Source of the DNA: Trileptium ribeirensis
Lineage: Eukaryota > Nematoda > Enoplea > Enoplida > Thoracostomopsidae
Length of the DNA: 64,000 nt
NCBI GenBank assembly: GCA_030248225.1
Contig: JASANE010012597.1
Span: 1 to 64,000, forward strand
Direction of reading: 5' to 3'
This document shows positions 36,619 through 48,240 of this stretch, in pieces. How positions within the stretch are numbered: position 1 is the stretch's first letter; every line of letters starts with the position of its first letter. The position numbers were made by a program, and so were the translations under genes. The notes under the pieces were generated by a model. That model did not search any database and had not been told where the DNA came from. It saw nothing but the letters and a program-made list of their open reading frames with translations.

Positions 36619-36687
36619 CCGCACATTTCGCAACGGCTTTAGCAAGCAATGTTTTGCCACATCCAGGCGGACCGTAAAGCAGGACTC
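36619..36687 (-). CDS. ATAD1: ATAD1/Msp1 AAA ATPase, Walker A exon
   Basis: A 69-nt exon with acceptor ttttcag and donor gttagt, phase 1 at both ends. It encodes [20 protein letters not shown] followed by KCAG, the P-loop that binds ATP. The first Gly codon is shared with the exon at 43870-44035, giving [16 protein letters not shown] as in all Msp1/ATAD1 proteins. Confidence 0.95.
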
Positions 36688-36829
36688 CTGAAAAAAGGAA
36701 CTCAGATGTTCCTTAAAACTGCTAAAACCTTGCTACTGCTAGAGTAGGAGTATACTAGTAGCTTCTCAGTGCCAAAGAAATATACTGGTGGTTCAATTTT
36801 GACGATTGAATGTGTAATTAATTACAGTC

Positions 36830-37284
36830 ATCACTAAACTTTATCGCAATATTCTGTCATTTAATGGTGTAGTCCCATGAGCTAATTAAAATCAATTTCG
36901 AACCCACACACTGCAGCATATGTAACCACAAAGCTATATTTGGCATCAACTTAAAAATAAGACAAATAGTGATGACTGTAGTGCTGCTTGAGTAGTCCAC
37001 GAGATGTACTCGCTTATTGCGTATTCAGACGTTTAAAATCCATTTTTACCAAACTATGCAGCGTATGAAACCACAATTATACCATAAACCTGCACAAACG
37101 CTGAACCTACAAAAACATCCCAACGTCAAACCATATAGCCAAAGGGGTGGTTGAGATACTGTTTTCGAGTATTTTAAGTCTCATTGGGTCCTATTTAAAC
37201 ATCAATTTTGACCCAGCCTCGCAGCATAAACAATATTAGTAGCACAAGATCAACATTATAGAGAATCAATTTTGCTGTACACTG
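36830..37284. repeat. Satellite B, diverged monomers
   Basis: Loose repetition of a unit with the order catttt(g)acc-cag-cagc(g)taaa or catatg-cacaa, about 170-190 bases per unit. The same unit returns at 37625-38000 and 42020-42620 (gggcccattcaaaacccattttg, agcgtaaatagtg, gagatattgccattttcgtgta). A MITE relative interrupts it at 37285. Confidence 0.6.
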
Positions 37285-37624
37285 GCCTGTCCACAGCCCT
37301 CCCAAAAGTGGGGGGGGGGAACTTCGGGGGCCCCCATGTTCATTCTCGGGGAAATTTCTAAGTGGGGGGGGATAAATTTTGCTTAAAAATACAAAATATT
37401 TCCATATTTCCATGCATTTTTACTACTGTGAACGTACTTTCAAGCTAAAAAACAATATTTTAGCATTATAAATAGTGGTAATTAATGTTTAAAAACCAAT
37501 TTGCAAACAAAGAACATAAATTTTCAGACATAAAAAATTTTTAGAATTAGTTGAACATGGGTGGTTTCGGCCGAGTGGGGGGACGGACATGTGGTAAAAT
37601 CTCATGGACATGGGGGATTTGTAG
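37285..37624. mobile_element. MITE relative of 27640 inserted in satellite B
   Basis: Starts ctggcctgtccacagccctcc, the TIR of the element at 27640, and shares its interior (tatttccatatttccatg, tttagcattataaatagtggtaattaat). The right terminal repeat is not clear; G-rich sequence near 37575 and cggccgagtgggg mark the approximate end. Confidence 0.65.
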
Positions 37625-38010
37625 TACAAAATGAGGTCAATAGTACATGTACAGCTCCAGCGGTTTCAAATCTCATGTCCCAATCAAAACTAATTTTGCC
37701 ACAACACTGTAGCGTAAACAGCGATAATAGCTGCACACCATGCTCAGCTACATAGAGGATAAATCGCTGTTCATAATAAGTCCAATATCCCCATATCACT
37801 CGAGCGATTGCTCATATATTACAGTTTTGGTGTAATTCGGTCCAAGCGGGCCCATTCAAAACCCATTTTGATCAACAGCTTACAGCATAAATAGTGGCAA
37901 CAGAAGCACACATTCATGAATTGGTATACAAAATGAGAATAACAACGCAAACACAGCTGTAGCGGCTGGGGACATATTGCCATTTTCGTGTATTTTGGGC
38001 AGGGTTTGTT
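37625..38010. repeat. Satellite B, continued
   Basis: Two further units, for example gggcccattcaaaacccat at 37850, followed by acagcataaatagtggcaac and gacatattgccattttcgtg. Confidence 0.6.
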
Positions 38011-39209
38011 TTTGAGACCACGAGCGAGTCCAGGAACAAAATATTTTAGTCAGGCCCAATTATTTATAATCAAACACAAGATGAACAAGATTTTGGCGTA
38101 ACTTTTTATTTAAATCGCCATATCTTTGAAAAAAATTTTCGCAAAACTAAATTTGTTAAATCTAATAATTTCAAGTTCCTTTTATTCTATATAATCTTCA
38201 TCATACTATCTTCATAATGGTGCTTTTAACTGGTATAATGCTCATAATTGCATCTTCGGGGCGATCGGCTGAGGAGGTGAAGCATATGATCTATAAATGG
38301 CGATATGCATATGCGTAAAAGTATATTTATAACCGTTACAATTTGTATATATAAACATTTTCGCAGCTTTAACCACAAAAAATGTTTAATCCGACCCGGC
38401 GATATCGTATTCAGTAGAACCACCCATTTTGAAAAAAACCCGTTGGAACGTTTAAAATACGGCCGTACTAAAAGATGGAAGTCGGGTCGGGCGCAGTGCG
38501 GGTAGGCTCGGGCTGAGTTGCCCGCCCGCGGGTCGGTTTGGGTCAAATCAGGTTGGGCCACACGACAGGAAAATATGATACTCAAATTCAGAAGAGTAGT
38601 ACTATTGGTATAGTTTGAAATTTTCTGCGCAACGAAATACAGATAGTTGGCAGACCTTACGAGCTGAAGCACATTAAAATAAAATGTGCTAAGTATAGGG
38701 ACACAGCAGTGTCCCTATCATATGTTCTGTGCCAATACTGGTGCATTTTTCAAAGAAGTTTTATGGAATTTTTTGAAAACAGGCACTTAATTTCTTTTGG
38801 GGATATACCATTTGAAGAAGCAAACTTGGGTCTTCATCGGAAACAGACAGCGTTGGTTATTTATGTTCATGATTTCATCTTAAGTGGTGTAAGATTTGCT
38901 GCACGAACGGATCACATTAAATTAAGGGAAATTTTAAGAACACAGCTTTGACTGAATAGAGATTTATTTTTGCAGACGTGTTAATTATATTCCGCAAGTA
39001 TAAAACCAAATATATAAATAGAATTGGCACGTGCATGTCCACATTATTTCGTTGCCCGTCATATGACAACCCTATTTTTGTTTCATTTCCGAGCCAATTA
39101 AATAAAGTGAGATGTACCGCTTAATCAGTTCCTAAATAAATTTTTTTCATAAGTAGCTAGATGGTTTGCAAAGTGCTTGCCATGTAGCTAGCTTTTAACT
39201 TGATTTAAA
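38011..39209. other. Noncoding; GGGTCGGG-rich spot and possible RT scrap
   Basis: At about 38475-38570 there is a cluster of ggtcggg and gggtcggtttggg words. A plus-strand frame 38709-38951 includes ALVIYVHDFILSG, which faintly recalls the RT catalytic box of LTR elements with the second acidic residue changed. The match is too short to call. Confidence 0.3.
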
Positions 39210-39835
39210 GTAAACTATCGGTGGGCCGGATGCCAGCGGCACTCCGGGACGGGCGACACCGGGAGGCAATGGCGCATCGGGGTAGGGATTGGTGGGTGTG
39301 GACCTTCGCGGAGAGGGGGAGTGCTGCGGCGCTTTGGGGGTAGGGGTGTACGACCATGTGGGGGAAGGGAGCTGCGGCACTTCGGGCAAGGACGTTCTGC
39401 GGCACAGGCAGTACTTGGGGGGCGTTGTTGTAAGTCGTTGAGGGGTTGCGCTTGGTGAGGTGATACTTAGGGGGTGCAGCACTTCGAGATGGGAGTGCGG
39501 TACGTCGTGGGTAAGGGATTCGGCTTCCTCGGGGAGGGGGGAAGGGTATGCGGCGCGTCGGGGGCGTGGGTTGCGGCACATTGGCTTCGGAGCGGGCAGC
39601 ACTTCGGGGGGAGGGCTATGGCGCCTGAGGGTTGGGTGCGGCTTCTCTTCGACGAAGGCACTGCGGCACCTCTGGATAGTTTGGTTTCGAGGGTGCAAGG
39701 CCTCTGGTGGAGACCCGATGACTTGAGCGGGCGCGGCGCCTCGGAGGGAGTGGGACCTCCAGGTTCTGCGCCTCGGGAGGTGGGATAGGGGAATGCGGCG
39801 CGACCACCTCGGGACCCGTCCACCTTGGAATACAG
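39210..39835. repeat. GC-rich degenerate minisatellite patch
   Basis: About 625 bases of strongly G-rich plus strand in a very AT-rich setting, with words like gcggcacttcggg, gcagcacttcg and gcggcgcgtcggggg recurring at irregular spacings of roughly 25-40 bases. Long frames (up to 216 codons) are open on both strands and translate to Pro/Arg- or Gly-rich low-complexity peptides. I regard these as a consequence of composition, not genes. Confidence 0.65.
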
Positions 39836-40396
39836 CATCCGCCACTACGTAAAAGTTTGCTGGATATTTATTATTGGTGACAAAATGCCAGGTTTTTCAA
39901 GTTCTTGTCGACTCGGCTCTTCATGAACGGTCTTCTTCTCGGTTAGGCTGTTCCGACAAGCTAGAATTCTGTCTCAGCCTCCCAATAATTAAAGTTCATG
40001 ACTCCCTAATATATATAGAGAACATTATGCCAACCATTCAACAAATCATATGACTGCTTTTAGACCTTTGAACAGCCGAAATGTATTCTGCTACTCTTGC
40101 TTTTGGGAGACTATTGTGATAGAACATCACATGTTATAATAATATGTTTGTTGTTTTAGAAAAGAGCTTTTAAGAGCCGAACTCAGATTTTCACGATACA
40201 CTAGACTCCACTCTCTCTCAAACACATCTTGGGCTATGGCTCGGCTCTTCAGATATCATGACAGGCTCACTCGGTTTTAACGCTGAGCCGAGCCTAGAGC
40301 CCAAAGTCATAGTTGTATTGACGCTTCATCATTATTTTTTCACACTAATTTAACCCTGAATCTGAAGTGTATCTCGTGACAATGTTAAAATAATAA

Positions 40397-41200
40397 TACA
40401 AAGTAACAATGCTACGATGTAACATGTAAAATGCATGTTTATTCATCTAAAATCATGAAACAAGGTTTGAACAAATGAATTTTCTGTTCATTATGTGTTC
40501 AGAAATAAGTTTTAATGCAAATGCTGCTGATACACAGGGTTCTTTCCGAGCTCTAACCGTTATAATAGCCACAAAAAGTTATGACGACGGTAAATTTGGT
40601 AAATTTTTACCGTAGAGGCACACATAAGCAAGCGGAAGTGTAAGTTAAAAATTACTATTGCAAATTCTACATTTCCTTTAAATACGGAATATATAAGTTA
40701 AAACAAGTCTTAAAATGCAAATTTTAAGCAAAAAATAAATTTCTGTACGGTATTTTTAACCACTGTGTACAAAGTGTCTTAAAAATCATAGATTAGTTTT
40801 TTCGGATTTCATTATGCAACATAATTATTTGTTCATCAGGCATAAAATGGCCCTAAGTAGGCTAAATCTAATGTTAAAGTTTGCCATGTTTAAACTAGTT
40901 TAAACCCCAAAACTCACAGATTATGCATAAACACCGTCATTGATGTAACTGGTTATGCTACTACATGAAACAAGGCCCTAAATGCTTCTGACCATTTTGG
41001 CAGTCGTCATATATTTTTGTGGATATTATAACGGTTAGAGTTCTGAAAGAAGCCTGTGTAGCAGCAGCGTTTACATTGAAACGTATTTCTGAACACGTAA
41101 TGAACATAAAATTCAATTGTTCAAAACTTGTTCCATGATTTTAGATGAATAGAACATATGCATTTTACATCGTAGCATTGTCACCTTGTGTACATGTGTA
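40397..41200. repeat. Long inverted repeat (foldback element), arms about 200 bp
   Basis: About 40400-40605 and 40990-41195 are inverted copies. The left arm has acaatgctacgatgtaacatg, tcatctaaaatcatgaaaca and taaccgttataat, and the right arm has the complements in reverse order. Divergence is moderate. The loop is about 385 bases with no coding signal. It could be a foldback or long-TIR transposon; target duplications are not clear. Confidence 0.75.
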
Positions 41201-41940
41201 TGTGTAGATATTTTTATAGTCAGGTAACACACAAAATATATTTGCGTACATATTCTACCTTTACCTTTGTTTCTGTACCTACTGTAGGCTAGCTGCGGCT
41301 ACGCCCATCTTCCCAAATAGGGTGCGCTGTTATCTGTATTCCATGACATTAATTTCTAGTTGGATTATAAAGCAAACATTTTCGACATGACGAGAAGGCG
41401 AAATGTCTGATAACCCAAAAATAGTCAATAATGAAGTTTACTGAAAAAATAAACTTTTCGCTTAGACAGTTGGCTTACGTTTAATATTTTCTGTACAGTG
41501 ATGGTCAACTAACATTACTACTTTAAAACCAGGTGAAAAAATTAATTAAAGTTTGGTGTTACTCAGAATAAACCCAACGGTAACTAGATGATTCGCTTGC
41601 ACCGTTGGGTTTCCAGCGAAACATACGGGGTCACATTGCCGCTGCCCATGTATCTATATATGTGTTGTAGCGTTTAATAGGCACGGTAGGTTCTGTAAAT
41701 TTGCCAAATTCAACCCGAATCAGTTCAATAAAACTACGGAACAGATAATTCGTAATTAGATATTTACGAAGTCGCATTAAGCATTATTATAGTCTTAAAA
41801 ACTATTTTTGCGCTATTAGTGAAATCAAATATTAGTACCTGCAGAAAGATAGGCAAGATAAAACAACTTATGTAGACTTCCACTAAACCATGCTTGCCTT
41901 AGATTTTGTAGAATATATATGTGAATTACAAAACAAAGTC
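41201..41940. other. Intron sequence, nothing recognised
   Basis: AT-rich with no supported exon, RNA or repeat. Confidence 0.4.
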
Positions 41941-42005
41941 AGGTCGGGTCGCGCTAACACGGTTATCGGGTCGGGTCGCGATAACACGATTATCGGGTCG
42001 GGTGG
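41941..42005. repeat. 28-bp GGGTCGGGTCGCG tandem repeat
   Basis: The unit cgggtcgggtcgcg + ataacacgattat is repeated about 2.3 times (ggtcgcg at 41947 and 41975). Relatives of ggtcggg occur at 38.5 kb. It precedes satellite B units. Confidence 0.7.
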
Positions 42006-42019
42006 GAAAACGCAACCCA

Positions 42020-42620
42020 AATTCCATGTTTAGACCCTACAGCGTAAATGTTTCGAGCGCTTTTATAAAAACATTTTCGCATCTTTACACCCAGAAATGT
42101 TTAATCGTACTCAGCGAAATAGCGTTCAGACCCAGTCTGGAACCGTGCATTAAAAATCTTATTTTGGGTCTCGTGGGAACATTCAAAAACACATTCGGAC
42201 ACGACCTTGTAGCGTAAATAATGATAACAGTTGCATCCCATGTGAACCCCTATAAAATGAGACGAATAACACCAATTATAGATCTATATCTTGCCGAGAT
42301 ATTGCCGTTCTGGTGTACTTTGGGATAATGGTCCCATTCCAAAACTTATTTTAACCATACACTGCAGAGTAGATAATAACATAGCAGCTACATAGGGATG
42401 AAACTATGCTCAAAATTAGTTCAGAAGTATTCCACACGGGCCCATTCAAACCCAATTTTGGCCCAGCTATGAATGAGAATAGTGTCCGTAGATATATAAG
42501 CATGCATTACACTATAGAACGAGATCAATAACACCCATGTACATAATCTTGCTTGCAGGCGGTTTTTTGCATTTCATGTTTTATTGGCCCCATTTTAAAC
42601 CTTAACCAAGAACCCAAGCG
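42020..42620. repeat. Satellite B units at the edge of the triplicated block
   Basis: Units with agcgtaaat, gagatattgccgt, and gggcccattcaaacccaattttgg. The third copy of the triplicated block (53025) begins inside one of these units, at cacacgggcccattc, matching 42431. Confidence 0.6.
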
Positions 42621-43020
42621 TAAGGTGCAAATGCTTTGTAGAGTTTTATAGAGCGTCAACAGCCCTATGAAATTAGCCTAATTTTGTTGAAATAGCTATT
42701 TCTGGAATCCGTTTTCACATTTAATTAAAGAAAGTAGAAACGCAGAAGGTTACCAGAATCCATCGCTGCCCTCATTTCACAAACCATTCAGAAATCAATT
42801 ACCAAATTCTAAGCTAGACACAATAACTGCTCTATGCTGGCATCTGTACTGTTGCCATATCAAAAGGAACGAGCATAAAAGCAAAGTGTCATTTTAATTC
42901 AACTCAATTCTCAGCCGGCATGCAAAGCGTCACATCAGTCATAGCGAAGTGTTTTACAAATCCCACTAATAAGGTCGACTACTCAAACGAACCTGGCGTG
43001 TCAAATTTCTTGTCAAAATC

Positions 43021-43402
43021 TTGTTGTCCACACAAGGTCCGCACGAGCGTGGTCTTCACTATGGGAGAGGAAACTGGAACGCAAGGTTCAGGCCCAAATA
43101 TCTGCAATAAAGCCCTCTTCTATCCAAGGTGTCCACAGTTTCATCACGCCTAATACCAGAGTGTCCCTTAACCCTGGACAAACAAACCATATTTTCAGCA
43201 CCCCTAATCTAATTTCTTATAGCATTCAACAGCGGCTGACAATAATACCGATGAACCAGAGGCTGCAGGACAGCTTGGCTGTCACAGAAAATCCAAACAT
43301 TACTTCCCTTAGAATCTTATTCCACAAGATGTTCAGCACATCTACAATTGCAAGAATTTCTGCTTGGAAAATTATTGCCTTGTGCTCTAATGCCAAATGC
43401 GT
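43021..43402 (-). pseudogene. LINE RNase H fragment (copy 1)
   Basis: The reverse strand carries a decayed ribonuclease H domain of jockey/R1-type LINEs: IIFQAEILAI (with the catalytic Glu), a SQAVLQL segment where DSQAA is usual, and downstream GPEPCVPV, a phrase found after the RNase H domain. Stops and frameshifts break it. The same fragment is present in copies 2 and 3. Confidence 0.65.
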
Positions 43403-43869
43403 TCTAGGTATATTATCAATAAAAGCTCTGCACTGATTCTAGCTTGGTTATCACTTTAACCGCCATGATTTCCCAACGGCTAACGCGTTCCCATTTCAGT
43501 GATATATACTATATTTAAGAAAGTTCGCATTGTAGCCTCCGCGAAATATTTGTAGTGAACACCATTACCGTTAACAGACAAATCATTTATACACAAAATA
43601 AGTTATATGGGATCCCAAACGCTGCTTAATGACGCCAAAGTTCACCGTATACTCTCTTCAGAAACAATACTGTTTACGTCATACTGAAATTGAACGACGC
43701 CTTAATTAGGGACACCAGGAGGGTGGGCAAAAGGTTTCACTGAACCATCGATTGCTACAATTGAGAAAATTTATATAGCATAACATAAAGGACAATTAAC
43801 TAAAACCTAATGGCAGCAGCACGCTTCACTAGATGGAAAACAAATTAAAAACACCCAGTTAACAACTAC

Positions 43870-44035
43870 CTTTAGGTGGAGAAAGCAATGGCGAAGTCTT
43901 TAATAGTCTCATTGGTAAAATGAGTGTATCCTTTATTTCCTGAACAAGATGACCATAGCCACCAATATCAGACCAGTCAACGCCGTCGGTTGGAGGTACC
44001 ACATGCTGAGCGATTACCAATTCGTGCTCGTCAAG
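43870..44035 (-). CDS. ATAD1: ATAD1/Msp1 AAA ATPase, exon before Walker A
   Basis: A 166-nt exon with acceptor atatttag and donor gtagtt, phase 0 in and phase 1 out. It encodes LDEHELVIAQHVVPP, then VDWSDIGGYGHLVQEIKDTL, then ILPMRLLKTSPLLSPPK plus the first base of Gly. V(D/T)WSDI.G is the N-terminal signature of the Msp1/ATAD1 AAA domain. It is the only one of three copies in the window that stays in frame, and the only one used in the orientation and order of the other exons. The membrane-anchor exon(s) that should precede it were not found. Confidence 0.9.
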
Positions 44036-44889
44036 CTAAATATAATATACAATTAACTTCGTCGCGTGAGCAGAAAGCAATTATTGTCGCCGTCTGCAAC
44101 AAACAGCTATCTAGTGACATAATTAGAACTTAAATAATTTACCCTATATTATCGCTGTTGGTCTAGCCTAAGGGTAGTAGGAAACATTAATTTTTTCCTT
44201 GGGTTCTACGGTGGTTCCAAAATTATATATCTGCCTAATGCCTGGTTGATCTACGAATCTACCTGCATATACTGGGTTTTAAATGACTATATGACATCAA
44301 TACATATATACCGTTTTCAAAAAAATTATATTTAGATAGCAACACCTTAGATCGATTACAGCCGGCGCACATTTACATAAGTCATAAAATTCACCAGTAG
44401 TGCAGCAACAAATGTTTCTGAATACTGACACATCGACAATGTTTCAGCAGACTACAAAATTACAATATATATATATATTTACATTTCGGAATAAAAGCTA
44501 GATATGAAAATACGACAGATGTAGTCAACGTAATGAAGGAGTTATTGCTACAGAAAATGGGGCAAACTGCGCCTTTTCTTTACAAACTGTAACCAATAAA
44601 CAGTCTCCGAAAACTTGAACCAATCTAGTATTAATGCTAACATAATATGACCTCTAGATAAAATCTTGTGGAGTGACAATATACGTAATGGTTGAATGCA
44701 AGAAAACATATTGATTGCCCAGGTCAATTATATGATCACAAATATGTTGTGATAAGCGGGATCAAACATCTTTAATATATAGTGGCATTTTTAAATGTAG
44801 CGAAATAAATGGAATCATACCAAACCTCATGACAGATAAGTCTTTTAACACAAAAACTCAATCATGTCCCTACCCATATTAAAAATTAC

Positions 44890-45979
44890 CAGGGAGTAAC
44901 CGGAATTGCGGTTCAGGCGAAAATCGTGTTCCGGTTGCGGTTATGGCAAAGGGCAAAACCATACCGGAACCGGAATTCTGGTTAAAAATTTTGTTTGAAA
45001 TTTTTCCACATTTTTGCTTCATCCGTGGTTCAAACATAATGTAATATATATCTACAATGATCAAATTCCAATACAACCAAGCAAAAGAAAGGAATAACTT
45101 AGCAATTTGCTGCGTGAAACGTAAGTAGGGCACATAATTTCAGTAGGAATTTTATATCTTAACCTGCAGGGGTTTGTTACTAAGCCATGTTGATGTTTGT
45201 AGCAGCTAGTTTACACATTCAGAAGTCTGCGGGGTATGTTAGAATCAAACTGGTTCAACTCGGTAACAGAGTATGAATTACATAGAAGTAGTTAGCGCAT
45301 GCTTGGCTAACATAAATTGAGTCACGCACTAGCAAGTGCGCTTGTAAACTTTGTAAATCAGTCCATATTGAAGTAAGGTAACATCTGCAGAAACTGCGTT
45401 CTTGGCTGTGAACTTAATTTATTAAAACTATGCGAGCAGTATCACAGTATTTATCATCATTGTCATCTAACTGACGTGCACTGATTGCCCAACACTATAC
45501 TAAACAGTGTCTCTGTCCACTGATTAGAAAATTACATTCTATCATCTTCTCTTAAAAGCAAAGAAAACAAAATAATTTCCAGTTTCCTATGAAACAACAT
45601 GTAACAAACATGTGTAGTAAAGGGAGGCGACAGGGCGAAAATGTTTATTCTACACTCCATGCGTTGTAAGCACATTCAGTTTTACGCAATGTACACAAGG
45701 GTGTACAGTGGAAGACATTTTTGCTCTGGGTGTCCAAAAACCGACATATTGATCGATAAATAAACATTATTAGCTTCCTCAGTCTCTTTAAAGTTTCAGA
45801 AAAGCAATAATGCCATCGCAATACATTAAGTTTAATGTAAAAGTAATGTTGGCCCTAATTTTTAATTCATTTTAAATCCACTTTACCTTCATCTGTTTTG
45901 CTATATTTAAGTTTCGTTGACCAGGTTCCGGTTCCGGTTTAAATGGACAGTTCCGATTGCTGGTTCCGGTTATTCCCTG
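44890..45979 (+). mobile_element. hAT-type MITE, copy 2 (TSD aaaattac)
   Basis: Begins CAGGGAGTAACCGG and ends GGTTATTCCCTG with the exact duplication aaaattac at 44882-44889 and 45980-45987. Same family as the element at 34711. A relative of the 27640 MITE starts about 20 bases later (cactgtccacagcc). Confidence 0.9.
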
Positions 45980-47739
45980 AAAATTACCTAAAACACACTG
46001 TCCACAGCCTTCCGAAATCTTGGGCAGATTGATCTTTAGTCTCGTGGAGATTCCAAGGCGGGGCAAACAAGTTTTTTCTCTATACTACATACCTTCATAT
46101 TTTCAGGTACTTTTAACTGAGGTACAAATATTTTCCGGCTATAAAACAGCTTTTTAGCATTAGAAACATAATATTTACAAATATTCAGTAAACAGAAAAC
46201 ACAAATATAGACACATTAATAAATCATACATTTAGTAGAACATGTGCATTTAGAGGCAACTTCGGAACGAATATGTCGGACAAACTAACGAAAACGGGGA
46301 TTTGATAAGTGAGGTGTAGCCCTACTGTGAACAGATCAGATAAATATAAATTCATGTCGGCACCGGAAAGTGCAACGCATGCCGTTTCTACTGTCTTCTG
46401 CGGCTGCAATTTATGTATGCATACGTTACACTACCCTAATCATAGATGAATTAAAAAAATGACTCAACACAACCAAAAATCTGTCCCATAATTTTAAAAG
46501 GCGAAACGGAGCATATCTCTGCTTATGACGTAAAAAATGCAACAATTTTCAGCTGTTTCGCACTGCGAGAAAAAAACATAACCAGTCATTCCTAAGCACG
46601 GTTAGCAACCGCTGAATTTGGGTTGCCGCTATATTTTTCATAAAAAAATTGTCGATGCCAGGATAAAAGTACCGAATTTTACCATCTTTTACGGATACAC
46701 AAGACAACACTTCGACAATCTTTGGCCTTGCTAAGGTGGCTTCTTAACAATATGACAGTATGAATTATCAAAAATTAGCAAGGCAAACAGACACCACCAA
46801 ATGTTACATTACGTATTTCAGAAATTTCTGTACTTAACGGTTAACGTCTATCTGTCAATCACTTTTTTTAAACAGTTTAAAAAAAATTTCAATCCCCGAA
46901 ACAGCAAGAACATTTTCCGAATTTTTCTTTATTTTCCCCAAATATTTTGTCAAAATCTCCAGATTTCCCGGTTGCGCGGAAACGCTCTGAAACAGGTGCG
47001 CGTTCGAAAGGGTACAGCCAATTAAATACGCAGAAACTAACTCATTTTAAAACGTAATATAAACTTACTTTTGCCAGTAGCAAACTTACATTTACATGTT
47101 TGATATTCAACTTGCTAATACATCTTCTTCGCCTAAAATAAACATCATAATGCTACTATCTTCGTCTATAATAATGAAAAATATATATATATGACACGAC
47201 CTGAAGCCTAATAATAGCAAGTATTCAAGATTATCCGGACTATTTGCAACTTATTATTTTTCTGATTCAGAGCCGATATAATATGTTTATATTTATTAAG
47301 CAATTAATAAATTTTCCAGAAACTGTACGTGACAGCTACAAAATCAATTGAAGTCAATTAACTAATCTGGGCTTGAGATTTTAAAATGAAAAATATAAAT
47401 TATGCTTTTCAGTTTTCAAATTTGTTTTATCATTTTCCCTGTAACTAACGGTTGTTTATTCTGTAAGTATATTTTAGTTGTCTTGACTTTGAATAGATTT
47501 TGTAGCTGTTATGTAAGAGCTTATCAAAAGTTATATGAATTTGTTACAAATATAAACATATTATATCTGGTCTGTATCAGTAAAAATAACCTCCACAATA
47601 ATATCACAATAACCAACACTAAGTTTGAAATTTGTTTTATCATTTTCCTTGTAACCATCCATTACATACATACAGGAAGTTTCATCAATATACGCCGCAA
47701 GTGTTGCGGAGGCTAAAAATGTTAACTTCCATTGCAACA

Positions 47740-48240
47740 TCCACAGGACAAGTCCTCTATATATAAGCTGAATCTAGAAATTTTGTATCTGACTGTTGAC
47801 CTCTTTCACAGCCTCATTAATCTTCCCTTTATCTAAGTCTCCCGCTGCTTCAATAAATCTCTGATTCTTTTAATCCATACTTATGGACTTCCTCTAGTCT
47901 TATCTGCTCTTTCCCAAAACCTCCTTTCTTTCTTCTTTAAACACTTCACATGTGCATAAATAATTGCAGTTTCGCTAACTCCGCAATTGGAGCAATTTTT
48001 GCTTTCCGTCCTCTTTCATCTTATGCATATGATATGCAGCAGCAGTGTTGTGTTAAATTTAACACATCTTCTAATTTATCCTTACTAAGTTGTAATAAGA
48101 ATTGCTTCTCTGACTTCTGGTGCTTTGACAGAATCTGCGTATAAATTTACTTTGACCAAGATCTGCCAGTGCTTACATTTGGCTAGCATTCAGCCATCTG
48201 TTGTGAATAAACTTTCTATGTATTGTAATTGAAATACTCT
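47740..48240 (-). pseudogene. 5'-truncated LINE tail in copy 2
   Basis: Reverse-strand counterpart of the LINE fragment at 58030-58625, more decayed. It lacks the 26-base internal duplication seen at 58108-58160 and has additional frameshifts in the cysteine-rich region. Confidence 0.7.

Larger units (their letters stand above)
42431..47350 (+). repeat. Triplicated block, copy 1 (forward)
   Basis: Matches 53025-57975 in direct orientation and 47353-53024 in inverted orientation. It contains an RNase H fragment (minus strand), the intact ATAD1 exon (minus), an AT microsatellite, a hAT MITE and a relative of the 27640 MITE. A tract of about 1.2 kb (45251-46450) is almost identical to 55879-57078 with two or three differences, while the flanking parts differ by many single-base indels and substitutions. 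Confidence 0.9.

Noticed and set aside
38709..38951. Frame with IYVHDFILSG resembling an RT catalytic box
   Set aside because: A single motif with an altered acidic residue and no other RT motif around it.
39195..39845. 216-codon minus-strand and other frames in the GC-rich patch
   Set aside because: Low-complexity Pro/Arg or Gly-rich peptides in several frames at once; no domain and no splice context.
45872..46409. Two minus-strand frames (about 60 codons) repeated identically at 56500-57037
   Set aside because: Their identity only reflects the duplicated block; they cross MITE ends and have no coding character.
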